Positions 50,492 to 59,717 of a stretch of DNA of 64,000 bases are shown here, in pieces; the first letter of the stretch is position 1; every line of letters begins with the position of its first letter. The DNA is from UMGS1279 sp045630265 (GTDB lineage Bacteria > Bacillota > Clostridia > Oscillospirales > Acutalibacteraceae), in contig JAZQSV010000014.1 in NCBI GenBank assembly GCA_045630265.1, positions 18,374 through 82,373 on the forward strand. The letters are read 5' to 3'. The position numbers were made by a program, and so were the translations under genes. Below the pieces are notes generated by a model. That model was not told the DNA's origin. It saw nothing but the letters and a program-made list of their open reading frames with translations, and ran no database searches.

Positions 50492-51229
50492 TTATAACTC
50501 CTTATATATACTTATATTTTCTGTTTTCTTAAAGCCGTTTTTAAGGTAGAAATCGGCCGTTTTATTACTTGTTGCAACGTAAACTCTTTTATCGCTAAGT
50601 TGTTTTAAGGTTTTATTCAAAATTTTACTTCCGAGACCTTTACCCCGCGCATTTTCGCGTGTCGCAACACCGCTTATAACAGCTGAAGATTTAGTAAGGT
50701 GCGATACAACACAAGCCGATTGTCCCTCCATTTCAAAAAGCGCCGTGCCGTGGCGTATGCGGTGAGAAAGGTCGGCGTACCAACCTTCAAAAACCGGTCT
50801 TTTTATATTTTCGTTTTCCTTTTCAAAAAGAATTTCGTAAGCCCGTTTTAGGTTTAATTGGGTGCCGTCTTCTAGGGTTTGGAACTCTGTATTATCGGCC
50901 TTTTTAGAAAGGCAAATGTACCGCTCGTGTTCTCTTAGCCCCAACTTTTTAAGGGTGGTGCTTTTTGTTTGAAGGGAGAAAAAACCCACGGTAAATATAA
51001 ACTCCTTTATTTCCAAAAAGTCGGCCTTACTGCTTGCAGTAATAAAAAAGGTATTCTCAAATTTTAAAAGTACGGCGGTAACGGTTTGCTCTATTTCTTG
51101 CCGCCAAATGGTTTGAAAGGAAAAACCTCTGCCGTAAGATAGGTCGTTTGCAAGTATTTTTGTTTTAATAAAGGGGTCAGAGTTTTTGGGGAAGATAAGG
51201 GGTGCATTTTGGTCTAACAAATAAATCAT
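50492..51229 (-). CDS. GNAT family N-acetyltransferase
   Basis: 245 residues. The C-terminal half has the GNAT acetyl-CoA loop RENARGKGLGSKILN (about residue 195) and a final ATSNKTADFYLKNGFKKT. The N-terminal 130 residues are specific to this group and unassigned. The substrate is unknown. Its ATG directly follows the stop of the M42 peptidase gene, and its stop abuts the next gene, so all are cotranscribed. Confidence 0.82.
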   Translation of the reverse strand: MIYLLDQNAPLIFPKNSDPFIKTKILANDLSYGRGFSFQTIWRQEIEQTVTAVLLKFENTFFITASSKADFLEIKEFIFTVGFFSLQTKSTTLKKLGLREHERYICLSKKADNTEFQTLEDGTQLNLKRAYEILFEKENENIKRPVFEGWYADLSHRIRHGTALFEMEGQSACVVSHLTKSSAVISGVATRENARGKGLGSKILNKTLKQLSDKRVYVATSNKTADFYLKNGFKKTENISIYKEL

Positions 51230-52249
51230 TTAAATCTCACCGCTCGCAAAAAAGGTAATCAGCCCTTTTGCAAGGTCAAGCATAGCTTTAGCGTCCTTTA
51301 TATCACCCAAAGAGCAGGGGGAGTGAATATACCTGCAGGGAAGGGATATGGTAATAGTTTTAACGCCGCTCTTTGATAGATGAATAGCACCTGCATTATT
51401 TCCGCCCGCCACCTTTGTTTTGGTCTGAACGGGTATGCTTTTTTCTTTAGCTATTTCAAATGCCTTATCAAAAAGCTTTTTGTTGTAAAGGGTGGAATTG
51501 TCCATAAATGAAACCACTGCTCCATCACCTACTGTACAAACCCTCTGGTCATCGGGAGCATCGTGCAAATCGGCGGCGGTTGTTGCTTCTAAAACTATTG
51601 CATAGTCGGGTTCTATATTAAACGTGGCGGTTTTTGCGCCCCGAAGACCAAGTTCTTCTCCTATAGTAAAGGTAGCATAAAAATCATAGTCAGAATATTC
51701 TTTCAAAAGGGTTATAAGAAGTGCGCAACCAATTCTGTCATCTATAGCTTTAGATAAAAAGCGTCCGTTTGAAAGAGAGGTGAAGTTTGCTTTAAATGTT
51801 CCCATTTCACCAAGGGATATATAATTTAAAGCATCTGCCTTATCTTTTGCACCTATATCAATTAAAAGACTGTCAGCCTTTGGTAGAACCTTGCGTTCAT
51901 CTGCATCTGACAAATGAATGGGCTTAATACCAATTATACCAACTGCATTTTCGAAACAAATAGAACTGCCCAGTAGTGATTCGGGAAGAATGCCGCCCAA
52001 GGTATCAAAGCGGAGCATGCCGCTATCGGTAACCGAGGTTACAATAACCCCAACCTCGTCCATATGGGCATCCACCATCACCTTTTTATTAGGTGTTTTA
52101 TTACCCTTTTTAAAGGCTAGAATATTTCCGTTTTGGTCAACCTTAGTAACACAAAAATCATTAATTTCGTTTAAAATAAAGTCGCGCACTTTATCCTCAT
52201 TTCCCGCAGCGCCCGATAAATTACAAAGGTTTTCTAAAAGTTTCAACAT
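51230..52249 (-). CDS. M42 family metallopeptidase (aminopeptidase), copy 1
   Basis: 339 residues from ATG 52249, 8 bp after AAAGGAGG; a TTG at 52270 precedes this site. The two-zinc site is seen in VDAHMDEVGV, KAIDDRIGCALL, the catalytic pair GEELGLRGA and CRYIHSPCS near the end. M42 enzymes form large tetrahedral cages that trim short peptides from the N terminus. A second copy is encoded immediately upstream, so mixed complexes or split specificities are possible. Confidence 0.93.
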   Translation of the reverse strand: MLKLLENLCNLSGAAGNEDKVRDFILNEINDFCVTKVDQNGNILAFKKGNKTPNKKVMVDAHMDEVGVIVTSVTDSGMLRFDTLGGILPESLLGSSICFENAVGIIGIKPIHLSDADERKVLPKADSLLIDIGAKDKADALNYISLGEMGTFKANFTSLSNGRFLSKAIDDRIGCALLITLLKEYSDYDFYATFTIGEELGLRGAKTATFNIEPDYAIVLEATTAADLHDAPDDQRVCTVGDGAVVSFMDNSTLYNKKLFDKAFEIAKEKSIPVQTKTKVAGGNNAGAIHLSKSGVKTITISLPCRYIHSPCSLGDIKDAKAMLDLAKGLITFFASGEI

Positions 52250-52250
52250 T

Positions 52251-53240
52251 TTATAAAACCTCCTTTGCAAATAAGGTTATTAGCTTTGCGGTGGCAGAAA
52301 TATCCTCTAGACTAACCACCTCTACCGCAGAATGCATATTCCTAAGCGGAATGGAAATAAGCCCTGTGGGGATACCGCTTTTGGAAATTGAAATAACGTC
52401 GGCATCGGTACCCGTTTTGCCACCCATAACCTCCAAAGTAAAGGGAATATTATTTTCCTTGGCTATAGATTGCAGTTTAGTATAAATATTTCGGTTTAAA
52501 ACGGGGGAAATGCCTATCATAGTACCGCTGCCAAGCGGGGAGGTTTTATAGGAGGGTACACCCTCAAAATCACCGAAGCTAACGTCTACCGCAATGCAAC
52601 AATCCGGGTTTAATTTAAAGGCAGAAACGGTAGCGCCGCGAAGCCCCAACTCTTCCCCAAAGGTTAAAACAAGGGTGGTGGTTAGGTTAAGGTTTAGTTT
52701 TGCAATTTCACTAAAGGCCGAAATTATAGCGGTAACTCCCGCCTTGTCATCAAGCCCTGCAGCGCAGAAACGGTTGTTTTTAAGTTCTGTCGGCTCAGTG
52801 TCAAAAAACACTAAATCCCCCTCTGAAATTAAATCCTTGACAGAGGTAAGCCCGGTATCAATAAACAAACCGTCAAGTTCTATTGCTGAGCCTTCTTTTT
52901 TTATATGGGGAGGAACGCTGGTAAAAACACCGCTTATTTCCTCTTTGCCGTAAATTTTAACCCTTGCAGCAGGCAAAGCCCTTGCATCAATGGCACCTAC
53001 CGAAGAAACACGCAAAAACCCATCATCATAAACCTTGGTTACAATAAAGCAAACCTGGTCAATGTGGGCTTCAAGCATCAGGGTTTTCTCACCGCTACCT
53101 ACGGTGGCGGTTATATAATTATCAAAAATCTCTACCTTGGAAAATTCCTTTAAAACTGCAGCCGCATTTTTTGCTGCAAAATTTACGTGTGCTGCAGTAT
53201 GGGATTTTGTAAGGTCATAAAGCAGTTTTTTAATCTCCAT
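52251..53240 (-). CDS. M42 family metallopeptidase (aminopeptidase), copy 2
   Basis: 329 residues from ATG 53240 (GGAG 6 bp upstream); the ATG at 53252 lacks a ribosome site. Zinc and catalytic residues: LEAHIDQVCFIV, AGLDDKAGVTA, FGEELGLRGA, DVSFGDFEG and RNMHSAVE. It is about one third identical by eye to the copy behind it, which suggests an old duplication or separate M42 subfamilies. The two genes are one base apart. Confidence 0.93.
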   Translation of the reverse strand: MEIKKLLYDLTKSHTAAHVNFAAKNAAAVLKEFSKVEIFDNYITATVGSGEKTLMLEAHIDQVCFIVTKVYDDGFLRVSSVGAIDARALPAARVKIYGKEEISGVFTSVPPHIKKEGSAIELDGLFIDTGLTSVKDLISEGDLVFFDTEPTELKNNRFCAAGLDDKAGVTAIISAFSEIAKLNLNLTTTLVLTFGEELGLRGATVSAFKLNPDCCIAVDVSFGDFEGVPSYKTSPLGSGTMIGISPVLNRNIYTKLQSIAKENNIPFTLEVMGGKTGTDADVISISKSGIPTGLISIPLRNMHSAVEVVSLEDISATAKLITLFAKEVL

Positions 53241-53258
53241 AATTTTCTCCATAATTAA

Positions 53259-53286
53259 GTTTAGCGGAAGAAAACTTCCGCTAAAC
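53259..53286 (-). terminator. Hairpin between murD and the M42 genes
   Basis: GTTTAGCGGAAG (53259-53270) and CTTCCGCTAAAC (53275-53286) form a perfect 12 bp stem with an AAAA loop on the plus strand. On the murD strand only ACTTAATTA follows, so it may be a leaky terminator; no other promoter is evident for the M42 genes. Confidence 0.7.
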
Positions 53287-53301
53287 AGGTATTTTATAGC
53301 T

Positions 53302-54687
53302 TTATTTTAAAGCGTTAACAAGCTCTTTGAATTTATCGCCCCTAACGGCAAAGTTGGGGAATGCATCAAAGCTCGCACAAGCAGGGCTAAGCAACACGGT
53401 ATCGCCCTCTACTGCGTGCTTGTGGGCAATGGAAACTGCGTGAGCCATATCCTCTGCGTGAATAATGGCAGGGTTGTAGCCGCTGTATTTTGGCTCTGCC
53501 TTTACTGCCTTTGCAATTTTTGCGGCAGTTGGACCGGTTAAAATAAGAAGCTTTACCTTTTCTATAATATAGGGTGCCATTGGCTCAAAGGGAATTTGCT
53601 TATCGTAACCTCCTGCAAGCAAAATAACGTTTTTATCAAAGGATTTAAGTCCTGCTATTGTTCTTGAAGGGCTGGAACCAATAGAGTCGTTATAGTACTT
53701 AACTCCATTTAGTTCCCTTACAAATTCAATACGGTGCTCAACGCCCATAAAGGTTTTGGCAACCTGTTTAATTTCGTCGGCACCGACAAAGCCCCAAACG
53801 GCCGAAATGGCGGCAAGATAATTTTCAACGTTGTGTTCGCCGCGAATGGCAATATCCTCCTTGTGCATAAGAGGCGCTTTAATTCCGCGGTAGCACATAA
53901 CAATATTACCGTTTTTATCAACAAACGCACCATTTTTAACAGGCTCAGTCATGCTAAAGTAAAGCTTCTGGCCGCGAACGTCCTTCGAAAAACCGCTTGT
54001 AATTTCGTCGCCATAGTTTAAAACTGTGCGAGAGAAAGCATTTTGGTGAAGCATAATGTTTTTCTTCGCATCAATATATTCATCCATATCCTTATGAACG
54101 TCTAAGTGGTTGGGGGCAACGTTTGTTATAACTGCAACGTCGGGGCTTTTCCTCATAGAAATAAGCTGGAAAGAGGAAAGTTCTATAACCACAAAATCAT
54201 CTGGTTTTATGTTATCAATTTCGGGGAGTAGTGGCCTGCCTATATTTCCGCCAACGTGAACGGTTTTTCCTGCCGCTTCAAGCATTTTGGCAATAAGGGT
54301 TGTGGTGGTGGTTTTACCGTCGGAGCCGGTTACCGCAAAAATGGTGGCTGGGCAAAGGTCAAAGAAAACCTCCATCTCACTTGTAACGGCTATACCTCTG
54401 CGCCTTGCTTCCTCGAGCTCGGGCAGGTTAAAGTTCATACCCGGTGTGCGAAAAATCATATCAACCTCAAGGTCCTTAAGATAATCCTCGCCAAGGCGAA
54501 GCTCGGCGCCTGCGGCCTCAAGACGGTCGGCTAGTTCGCCTATAGATTCGCGGCTACGTCTGTCGCAGGCAAAAACGCGAGCACCCATATTTAAAAACTT
54601 TAAAATAAGCGGGGTGTTACTAACACCAATACCGCACATTGCAATACGCTTAGTGTCCAGAGAAGCAAAAAACTGTTTACAGTCCAT
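53302..54687 (-). CDS. murD: UDP-N-acetylmuramoylalanine--D-glutamate ligase
   Basis: 461 residues from ATG 54687, with GGAGGA upstream; the frame opens 42 bp earlier without a site. CGIGVSNTPLI near the start, the ATP loop VTGSDGKTTTTTLIA (about residue 115), NVAPNHLDVHKDM, and GVEHRIEFV, NDSIGSSPSRTIAGL follow the Mur ligase order. The enzyme adds D-glutamate to UDP-MurNAc-Ala in the cytoplasm. It stands apart from a dcw cluster here, next to peptidase genes. Confidence 0.96.
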   Translation of the reverse strand: MDCKQFFASLDTKRIAMCGIGVSNTPLILKFLNMGARVFACDRRSRESIGELADRLEAAGAELRLGEDYLKDLEVDMIFRTPGMNFNLPELEEARRRGIAVTSEMEVFFDLCPATIFAVTGSDGKTTTTTLIAKMLEAAGKTVHVGGNIGRPLLPEIDNIKPDDFVVIELSSFQLISMRKSPDVAVITNVAPNHLDVHKDMDEYIDAKKNIMLHQNAFSRTVLNYGDEITSGFSKDVRGQKLYFSMTEPVKNGAFVDKNGNIVMCYRGIKAPLMHKEDIAIRGEHNVENYLAAISAVWGFVGADEIKQVAKTFMGVEHRIEFVRELNGVKYYNDSIGSSPSRTIAGLKSFDKNVILLAGGYDKQIPFEPMAPYIIEKVKLLILTGPTAAKIAKAVKAEPKYSGYNPAIIHAEDMAHAVSIAHKHAVEGDTVLLSPACASFDAFPNFAVRGDKFKELVNALK

Positions 54688-54839
54688 AAAACATCCTCCA
54701 AAAAGTTTTATACCTAATTTATTATACAAATTTTTACCATAAATATCAACCTACAAACCAAAATAAATACAGTTTTTTAGAAAAAGTTATATAAAATTTC
54801 GGCTTAGCTGTACAAGTTTATAAGAATTTAAAAATTCTA

Positions 54840-54868
54840 TTGTAATTAAAGGCGGTTTGTGTTAAAAT
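54840..54868 (+). promoter_or_regulatory. Promoter of the nfnA-nfnB pair
   Basis: TTGTAA (54840-54845), 17 bp, TAAAAT (54863-54868), 45 bp before the start codon. Confidence 0.65.
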
Positions 54869-54913
54869 ACTATGGTAATTTTGCTTTAGTTTATATGGAA
54901 ATGCGGTGAAACA

Positions 54914-55756
54914 ATGTTTAAAATAATTAAAAAGGAAGCCCTAAACTCTTTTGTTACCAAAATGGTGGTAGAAGCTCCCTTTATTGCAAGAAAGGCAGAG
55001 CCCGGTCAGTTTATAATTTTCAGAGCAAAAGAGGATAGTAAGCGTGTACCCCTTACCATTGCGGATTTTGATAGAGAAAAGGGTACCGTTACCATTATTT
55101 ATCAGATAGTGGGAGACTCCACCAAAGAGCTTAACAGCTTAAACGAGGGTGAGTATATTTTAGATTTTGTTGGTCCTCTTGGCACTGCAAGCCGTGTAGA
55201 AGGGCTTAAAAAGGTTGCGGTTGTTGGCGGTGGCGTTGGTTGCGCTATTGCTTATCCTGTTGCTAAAAAACTGCATCGCCTTGGTGCTGAAGTACATAGT
55301 ATAGCGGGCTTTAGAAACAAGGAGCTAGTTATTTTGGAGGATGAATTTTCTGCCGTTAGCGACAAACTGAAAATTGTTACCGACGATGGTAGTTATGGTG
55401 AAAAAGGCCTTGTAACAAACGCGTTAGAGGAACTTATTTTAAATGGCAACGAATATGACGAGGTTATTGCTATAGGCCCTCTTGTTATGATGAAATTTGT
55501 ATGCCTTTTAACAAAAAAATACGGCATTAAAACAACTGTTAGTATGAATCCTATTATGATTGACGGCACGGGTATGTGCGGCGGTTGTAGGTTAACCGTT
55601 GGCGGCGAAACAAAGTTTGCCTGTGTTGACGGCCCCGATTTTGACGGCCATTTGGTGGATTTTGATGAGGCAATGAAACGCTCTGATATGTACAAGGGCT
55701 TTGAAACCCACAAAAGGGAAGCTTCCTGTAATCTTTTAAATAAGGGGGAGCAGTAA
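54914..55756 (+). CDS. Ferredoxin-NADP+ reductase-like subunit (NfnA/SudB type)
   Basis: 280 residues. A FAD-binding barrel (PGQFIIFRAKEDSKRVPLTI), a nucleotide-binding part (VVGGGVGCAIAYPVAKKL), and a C-terminal [2Fe-2S] segment with GTGMCGGCRLTVGG and FACVDGPDFDGHLVDF are in order. This is the small subunit of NADH-dependent ferredoxin:NADP+ oxidoreductase. Its gene overlaps the next by one base (TAATG). In clostridia the pair bifurcates electrons between NADH, NADPH and ferredoxin, which would balance redox alongside the propanediol pathway. Confidence 0.9.
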   Translation: MFKIIKKEALNSFVTKMVVEAPFIARKAEPGQFIIFRAKEDSKRVPLTIADFDREKGTVTIIYQIVGDSTKELNSLNEGEYILDFVGPLGTASRVEGLKKVAVVGGGVGCAIAYPVAKKLHRLGAEVHSIAGFRNKELVILEDEFSAVSDKLKIVTDDGSYGEKGLVTNALEELILNGNEYDEVIAIGPLVMMKFVCLLTKKYGIKTTVSMNPIMIDGTGMCGGCRLTVGGETKFACVDGPDFDGHLVDFDEAMKRSDMYKGFETHKREASCNLLNKGEQ

Positions 55757-57147
55757 TGGAAAGAAATATGTCCCCTAAAAGGACCGAAATGCCCTCACAA
55801 GCACCTAATGTGCGCAATAAAAATTTCAGCGAAGTAGCGCTTGGGTTTACTAAGGAGATGGCTATAGAGGAGGCAAAAAGGTGCCTGGGTTGCAAAAATG
55901 CTCCTTGCCGCACTGCCTGCCCTGTTGGTATTGATATACCAAGGTTTATAAATCTTGTTGCAAATGGCGATTTTGAAGGCGCCTATAACGTTATAAGCGA
56001 AAGCTCTACCTTGCCCGCAATTTGCGGTAGGGTATGTCCGCAGGAAAACCAGTGCGAGGGTAAATGTGTTCGAGGCTTAAAGGGTGAAAGCGTTGCTATT
56101 GGCCGCCTTGAAAGGTTTGTGGCCGACTGGTATAGAGAAAATGTTAATGCAGAGGTTGTTTTGCCTAAAGCTAACGGCAAAAGGGTTTGTGTTATCGGCT
56201 CTGGCCCCAGCGGCCTTACCGCTGCGGGTGACCTTGCAAAAATGGGCTACGACGTTACCATTTACGAGGCACTGCATCTAGCGGGCGGTGTTTTGGTTTA
56301 CGGCATACCCGAATTCCGTCTTCCTAAAAGCATTGTGGCAAGTGAAATTGAAGGCCTTAAAGCCCTTGGTGTTAAGATAGAAACCAATATGGTTATTGGT
56401 AAAGTTCTTACCATTGACGAGCTTTTCGAGATGGGTAATGAGGCGATTTATATTGCCTCGGGCGCGGGACTTCCAAGGTTTATGGGTATCCCCGGCGAAT
56501 CTTTAAAGGGTGTATATTCAGCAAACGAATATCTTACCCGAATAAACCTTATGAAGGCCTATCAAAATGGCAGTAAAACCCCTATTAAGCGTAGCGAAAA
56601 GGTTGCGGTTGTAGGCGGCGGTAACGTTGCTATGGATGCCGCCAGGTGTGCCAAACGCCTTGGCGCTAAAGAGGTGTATATTGTTTACCGCAGGGGAATG
56701 GAAGAACTCCCCGCCAGACTGGAAGAGGTGGAGCACGCCAAAGAAGAGGGAATTATTTTCAAAACTCTTACCACTCCATTAGAAGTTTTAGGCGATGAAA
56801 ACGGTAACGTATGTGGTATAAAATGCGCCGAAATGGAGCTTTTGGAGCCCGACGAAAGCGGTCGCCGACGTCCCGTAGTTAAAGATGGAAGCGAATTTGA
56901 GCTTTCTATTGATACAATGATAATGTCTATAGGTACAAGCCCGAATCCCCTTATCCGCAGTACTACACCGGGCCTTGATACTGACAGGCGCGGGTGCATT
57001 ATAACCAAGGACGAAAGCGGACTAACCTCCCGCGAAGGTGTTTTCGCAGGTGGAGATGCCGTTACAGGTGCCGCAACAGTAATTCTTGCAATGGGTGCAG
57101 GAAAAGCCGCCGCAAAGGCAATAGATGAATATATAAAAGGTAAATAA
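55756..57147 (+). CDS. Glutamate synthase small subunit-like flavoprotein (NfnB/SudA type)
   Basis: 463 residues. An N-terminal two-cluster Fe-S domain (CLGCKNAPCRTACPVGIDIP and CGRVCPQENQCEGKC) precedes two dinucleotide folds, VIGSGPSGLTAAGDLA (FAD, about residue 146) and VVGGGNVAMDAARC (NAD(P), about 287). In isolation it would be called GltD; paired with an NfnA-like subunit it is most likely the large subunit of NfnAB. No glutamate synthase large subunit is nearby. Confidence 0.9.
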   Translation: MERNMSPKRTEMPSQAPNVRNKNFSEVALGFTKEMAIEEAKRCLGCKNAPCRTACPVGIDIPRFINLVANGDFEGAYNVISESSTLPAICGRVCPQENQCEGKCVRGLKGESVAIGRLERFVADWYRENVNAEVVLPKANGKRVCVIGSGPSGLTAAGDLAKMGYDVTIYEALHLAGGVLVYGIPEFRLPKSIVASEIEGLKALGVKIETNMVIGKVLTIDELFEMGNEAIYIASGAGLPRFMGIPGESLKGVYSANEYLTRINLMKAYQNGSKTPIKRSEKVAVVGGGNVAMDAARCAKRLGAKEVYIVYRRGMEELPARLEEVEHAKEEGIIFKTLTTPLEVLGDENGNVCGIKCAEMELLEPDESGRRRPVVKDGSEFELSIDTMIMSIGTSPNPLIRSTTPGLDTDRRGCIITKDESGLTSREGVFAGGDAVTGAATVILAMGAGKAAAKAIDEYIKGK

Positions 57148-57159
57148 TTTTTTTAAGCT

Positions 57160-57189
57160 TCCCCCGAAGGTTTTCTTCGGGGGATTTTT
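57160..57189 (+). terminator. Terminator of nfnA-nfnB
   Basis: CCCCCGAAG (57161-57169) pairs with CTTCGGGGG (57175-57183), 5 nt loop, then ATTTTTG. Confidence 0.92.
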
Positions 57190-57293
57190 GTATATATTTG
57201 GGATCATTATTGCTAATATTTTATGGGTTAAAGGGAAAGCGGTATTATGTTATAATTTACATAGTCCTTTTGGACGGAAAGGCAGGTGAAAAT

Positions 57294-58253
57294 ATGAAAA
57301 AAATAGCTACATTTATGCTTTCCCTTGTTTTAGTGGCAACCTTTATTTTAAATCCTATTAAAGCATCGGCAGCAACAAATTCCTCAAAAGCGGGAATTGT
57401 TACAACCGAAAGTACACGGCTTATTGTAAGGGGAAGCGCTTCTACCAGTGGTAAATATATTACTTCTCTTGCTAAGGGCTCTTATATAACCCTTATTTCC
57501 AAATCAGGTGATTGGTGGTACGTTGAGTACGGCAAAAATCTATATGGTTATTGCTATTCGGCATATATTACTGAAACGGCCTCGATCGCTAAAACCGTTA
57601 AAATTTCCTCGGGCACTCTTAATGTTCGAAGTGGAGCGGGTACGGGTTATAGTATTATAGGAAGCCTTTCAAAGGAACAGACAGTTCTGGTTCTCAGCGA
57701 GGCGGGAGACTGGAGCAGAGTTTTATATAACGGCAAAAATTTGGGATACGTAAGCAATAAATACCTAAGCGGACAATCCTCCACTGCTTCGGTAAAGCTA
57801 AACATTCCAAGCTATAAGCAGACCGACTCCCGTTGGGCAAACGTTCAAATCGGCTCGTCCGGCAAAACCATAGCGCAGATAGGTTGTGCCACTACCGCTA
57901 TTGCTATGATAGAATCTTATAGGCAGGCAGTAACCATTACCCCCGACGCTATGGCAAAAAAACTAAAATATACCTCTTCAGGTAGCGTTTATTGGCCGTC
58001 GCATTACACGGTTATTACAAGCAGCAGTGGGTATCTTGCAAAAATCCGCTCCATTTTAAGTCAAAACAAACCCGTACTTTTTGGGGCGAAAAATAAATAC
58101 GGCTCACAGCACTGGGTTGTAATTACCGGCTTTAAGGATGGAGGAGCAGGAGCGGGCGACTTTTTTATAAATGACCCGGGTAGCAATACAAGAACAACCT
58201 TATCGCAGTTTTTAAGTTCATATCCTACATTTTATAAATATTTTAGTTATTAA
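57294..58253 (+). CDS. Secreted protein with two SH3b domains and a C39-like peptidase domain
   Basis: 319 residues from ATG 57294 with GGCAGGTGA upstream; the open frame starts 96 bp earlier without a site. A signal peptide ends near KASA. Two bacterial SH3 repeats follow (about 40-100 and 103-160; STRLIVRGSAST and SGTLNVRSGAGTGYS). The last 150 residues are a papain-like C39_2 domain with catalytic cysteine in GCATTAIAM, histidine in QHWVVITGF and a final NDPG. SH3b domains bind cell wall, so it is probably a wall-associated peptidase. It has its own terminator and no partner genes. Confidence 0.88.
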   Translation: MKKIATFMLSLVLVATFILNPIKASAATNSSKAGIVTTESTRLIVRGSASTSGKYITSLAKGSYITLISKSGDWWYVEYGKNLYGYCYSAYITETASIAKTVKISSGTLNVRSGAGTGYSIIGSLSKEQTVLVLSEAGDWSRVLYNGKNLGYVSNKYLSGQSSTASVKLNIPSYKQTDSRWANVQIGSSGKTIAQIGCATTAIAMIESYRQAVTITPDAMAKKLKYTSSGSVYWPSHYTVITSSSGYLAKIRSILSQNKPVLFGAKNKYGSQHWVVITGFKDGGAGAGDFFINDPGSNTRTTLSQFLSSYPTFYKYFSY

Positions 58254-58256
58254 ATA

Positions 58257-58300
58257 AAAAATCCCAAATGGAGCTTTCCATTTGGGATTTTGTTTTATTA
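58257..58300. terminator. Bidirectional terminator between the C39 gene and asnS
   Basis: ATCCCAAATGGA (58261-58272) pairs with TCCATTTGGGAT (58277-58288) with a GCTT loop; A runs before and T runs after serve both strands. Confidence 0.9.
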
Positions 58301-58312
58301 AAGCAATTTAAT

Positions 58313-59704
58313 TTAAAATTCTGCGTTGCCAACAGTTCTGGGGTAGAGTAGTACGTCGCGGATGTTTTGCATGCCGGTAAGGTACATAATTGCTCTTTCA
58401 AAGCCAAGGCCAAAGCCGGCGTGTTTGGTGCCGCCATATTTACGAAGGTCCATATACCACCAATAATCTTCTTCCTTAAGACCAAATTCGTTAATACGCT
58501 CTTTCAAAACGTCGTACCTTTCTTCCCTTTGACTACCGCCTATAATCTCGCCGATTCCGGGAACAAGACAGTCCATAGCGGCAACTGTCTTGCCGTCATC
58601 GTTAAGTCGCATATAAAATGCTTTAATCTCCTTGGGATAGTCGGTAACAAATACGGGGCGCTTAAAAATTTCTTCGGTTAAATAGCGCTCATGCTCAGTT
58701 TGCAAATCACAGCCCCACTCAACCTTAAAGTCAAATTTGTCGTTGTTTTTCTTTAAAAGCTCAATGGCTTCGGTGTAGGTTACCCTGCCAAAGTCGGCCG
58801 CAACAATACCCTTTAGGCGTTCAATAAGTCCGTTATCAATAAATTTGTTGAAGAATTCCATCTCCTCAGGGGCGTTTTCTAAAACGTAGCTGATAACGAA
58901 TTTAAGCATATCTTCGGCCAAGGCCATATCATCATTTAAATCTGCAAAGGCGATTTCGGGCTCAATCATCCAAAACTCGGCCGCGTGGCGGGTAGTGTTG
59001 GAATTTTCTGCCCTGAAGGTAGGACCGAAGGTGTAAACGTTTCTAAATGCCATAGCGTAGGTTTCGGCGCTAAGCTGACCGCTTACTGTAAGGTTTGCAG
59101 ATTTACCGAAAAAGTCTTTAGAATAATCAACCTTGCCGTCCTCGGTAGGAATATTATCTAAATCCAAGGTGGTAACGCGGAACATTTCGCCTGCACCCTC
59201 GCAATCACTAGCGGTGATGATGGGGGTATGGGTGTAAACAAAGCCGCGCTCGTTAAAGAATTTGTGAATAGCGTATGCGGCAAGGGAACGTACTCTATAA
59301 ACCGCAGAGAATGTATTAGTGCGGGGACGAAGGTGGGCTATTGTTCTAAGGTATTCTAGTGAGTGGCGCTTTTTCTGTAGGGGATAATCGGGGGTAGAGG
59401 TGCCCTCAACAGTAATCTTGCTCGCTTTAATTTCAAAGGGCTGCTTCGCCTCGGGGGTGAGTACAAGTGTACCCTCAATATTAAGAGCGGCACCGCCGTT
59501 TTGAGAGGCAATTTCTTTATAGTTTTCTAAGGTTTCACTTTCAAAAACAACCTGAATGTTGCTAAAGAAGGTACCATCGTTTATCTCAATAAAACCAAAT
59601 ACGTTGGAAGAGCGGATGGTTCTAATCCAACCTGCAATAAAGACTTCCTTCTCGGCAAAATCATTGGGTGATTTAAAAATTTCTTTAACTGTAGTTTTAA
59701 TCAT
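58313..59704 (-). CDS. asnS: Asparaginyl-tRNA synthetase
   Basis: 463 residues from ATG 59704 with GGAGG 6 bp upstream. An N-terminal OB anticodon-binding domain (VFIAGWIRTIRSSNVFGFIEINDG) precedes the class II core: motif 2 FGPTFRAENSNTTRHAAEFWMIEPE, motif 3 GFGLGFERAIMYLTG. It charges tRNA-Asn. It lies 13 bp behind asnA, so the amino acid is made and loaded by one operon. The usual T-box leader of such operons was not found; a hairpin array is there instead. Confidence 0.97.
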   Translation of the reverse strand: MIKTTVKEIFKSPNDFAEKEVFIAGWIRTIRSSNVFGFIEINDGTFFSNIQVVFESETLENYKEIASQNGGAALNIEGTLVLTPEAKQPFEIKASKITVEGTSTPDYPLQKKRHSLEYLRTIAHLRPRTNTFSAVYRVRSLAAYAIHKFFNERGFVYTHTPIITASDCEGAGEMFRVTTLDLDNIPTEDGKVDYSKDFFGKSANLTVSGQLSAETYAMAFRNVYTFGPTFRAENSNTTRHAAEFWMIEPEIAFADLNDDMALAEDMLKFVISYVLENAPEEMEFFNKFIDNGLIERLKGIVAADFGRVTYTEAIELLKKNNDKFDFKVEWGCDLQTEHERYLTEEIFKRPVFVTDYPKEIKAFYMRLNDDGKTVAAMDCLVPGIGEIIGGSQREERYDVLKERINEFGLKEEDYWWYMDLRKYGGTKHAGFGLGFERAIMYLTGMQNIRDVLLYPRTVGNAEF

Positions 59705-59717
59705 AACTGCCTCCGAA

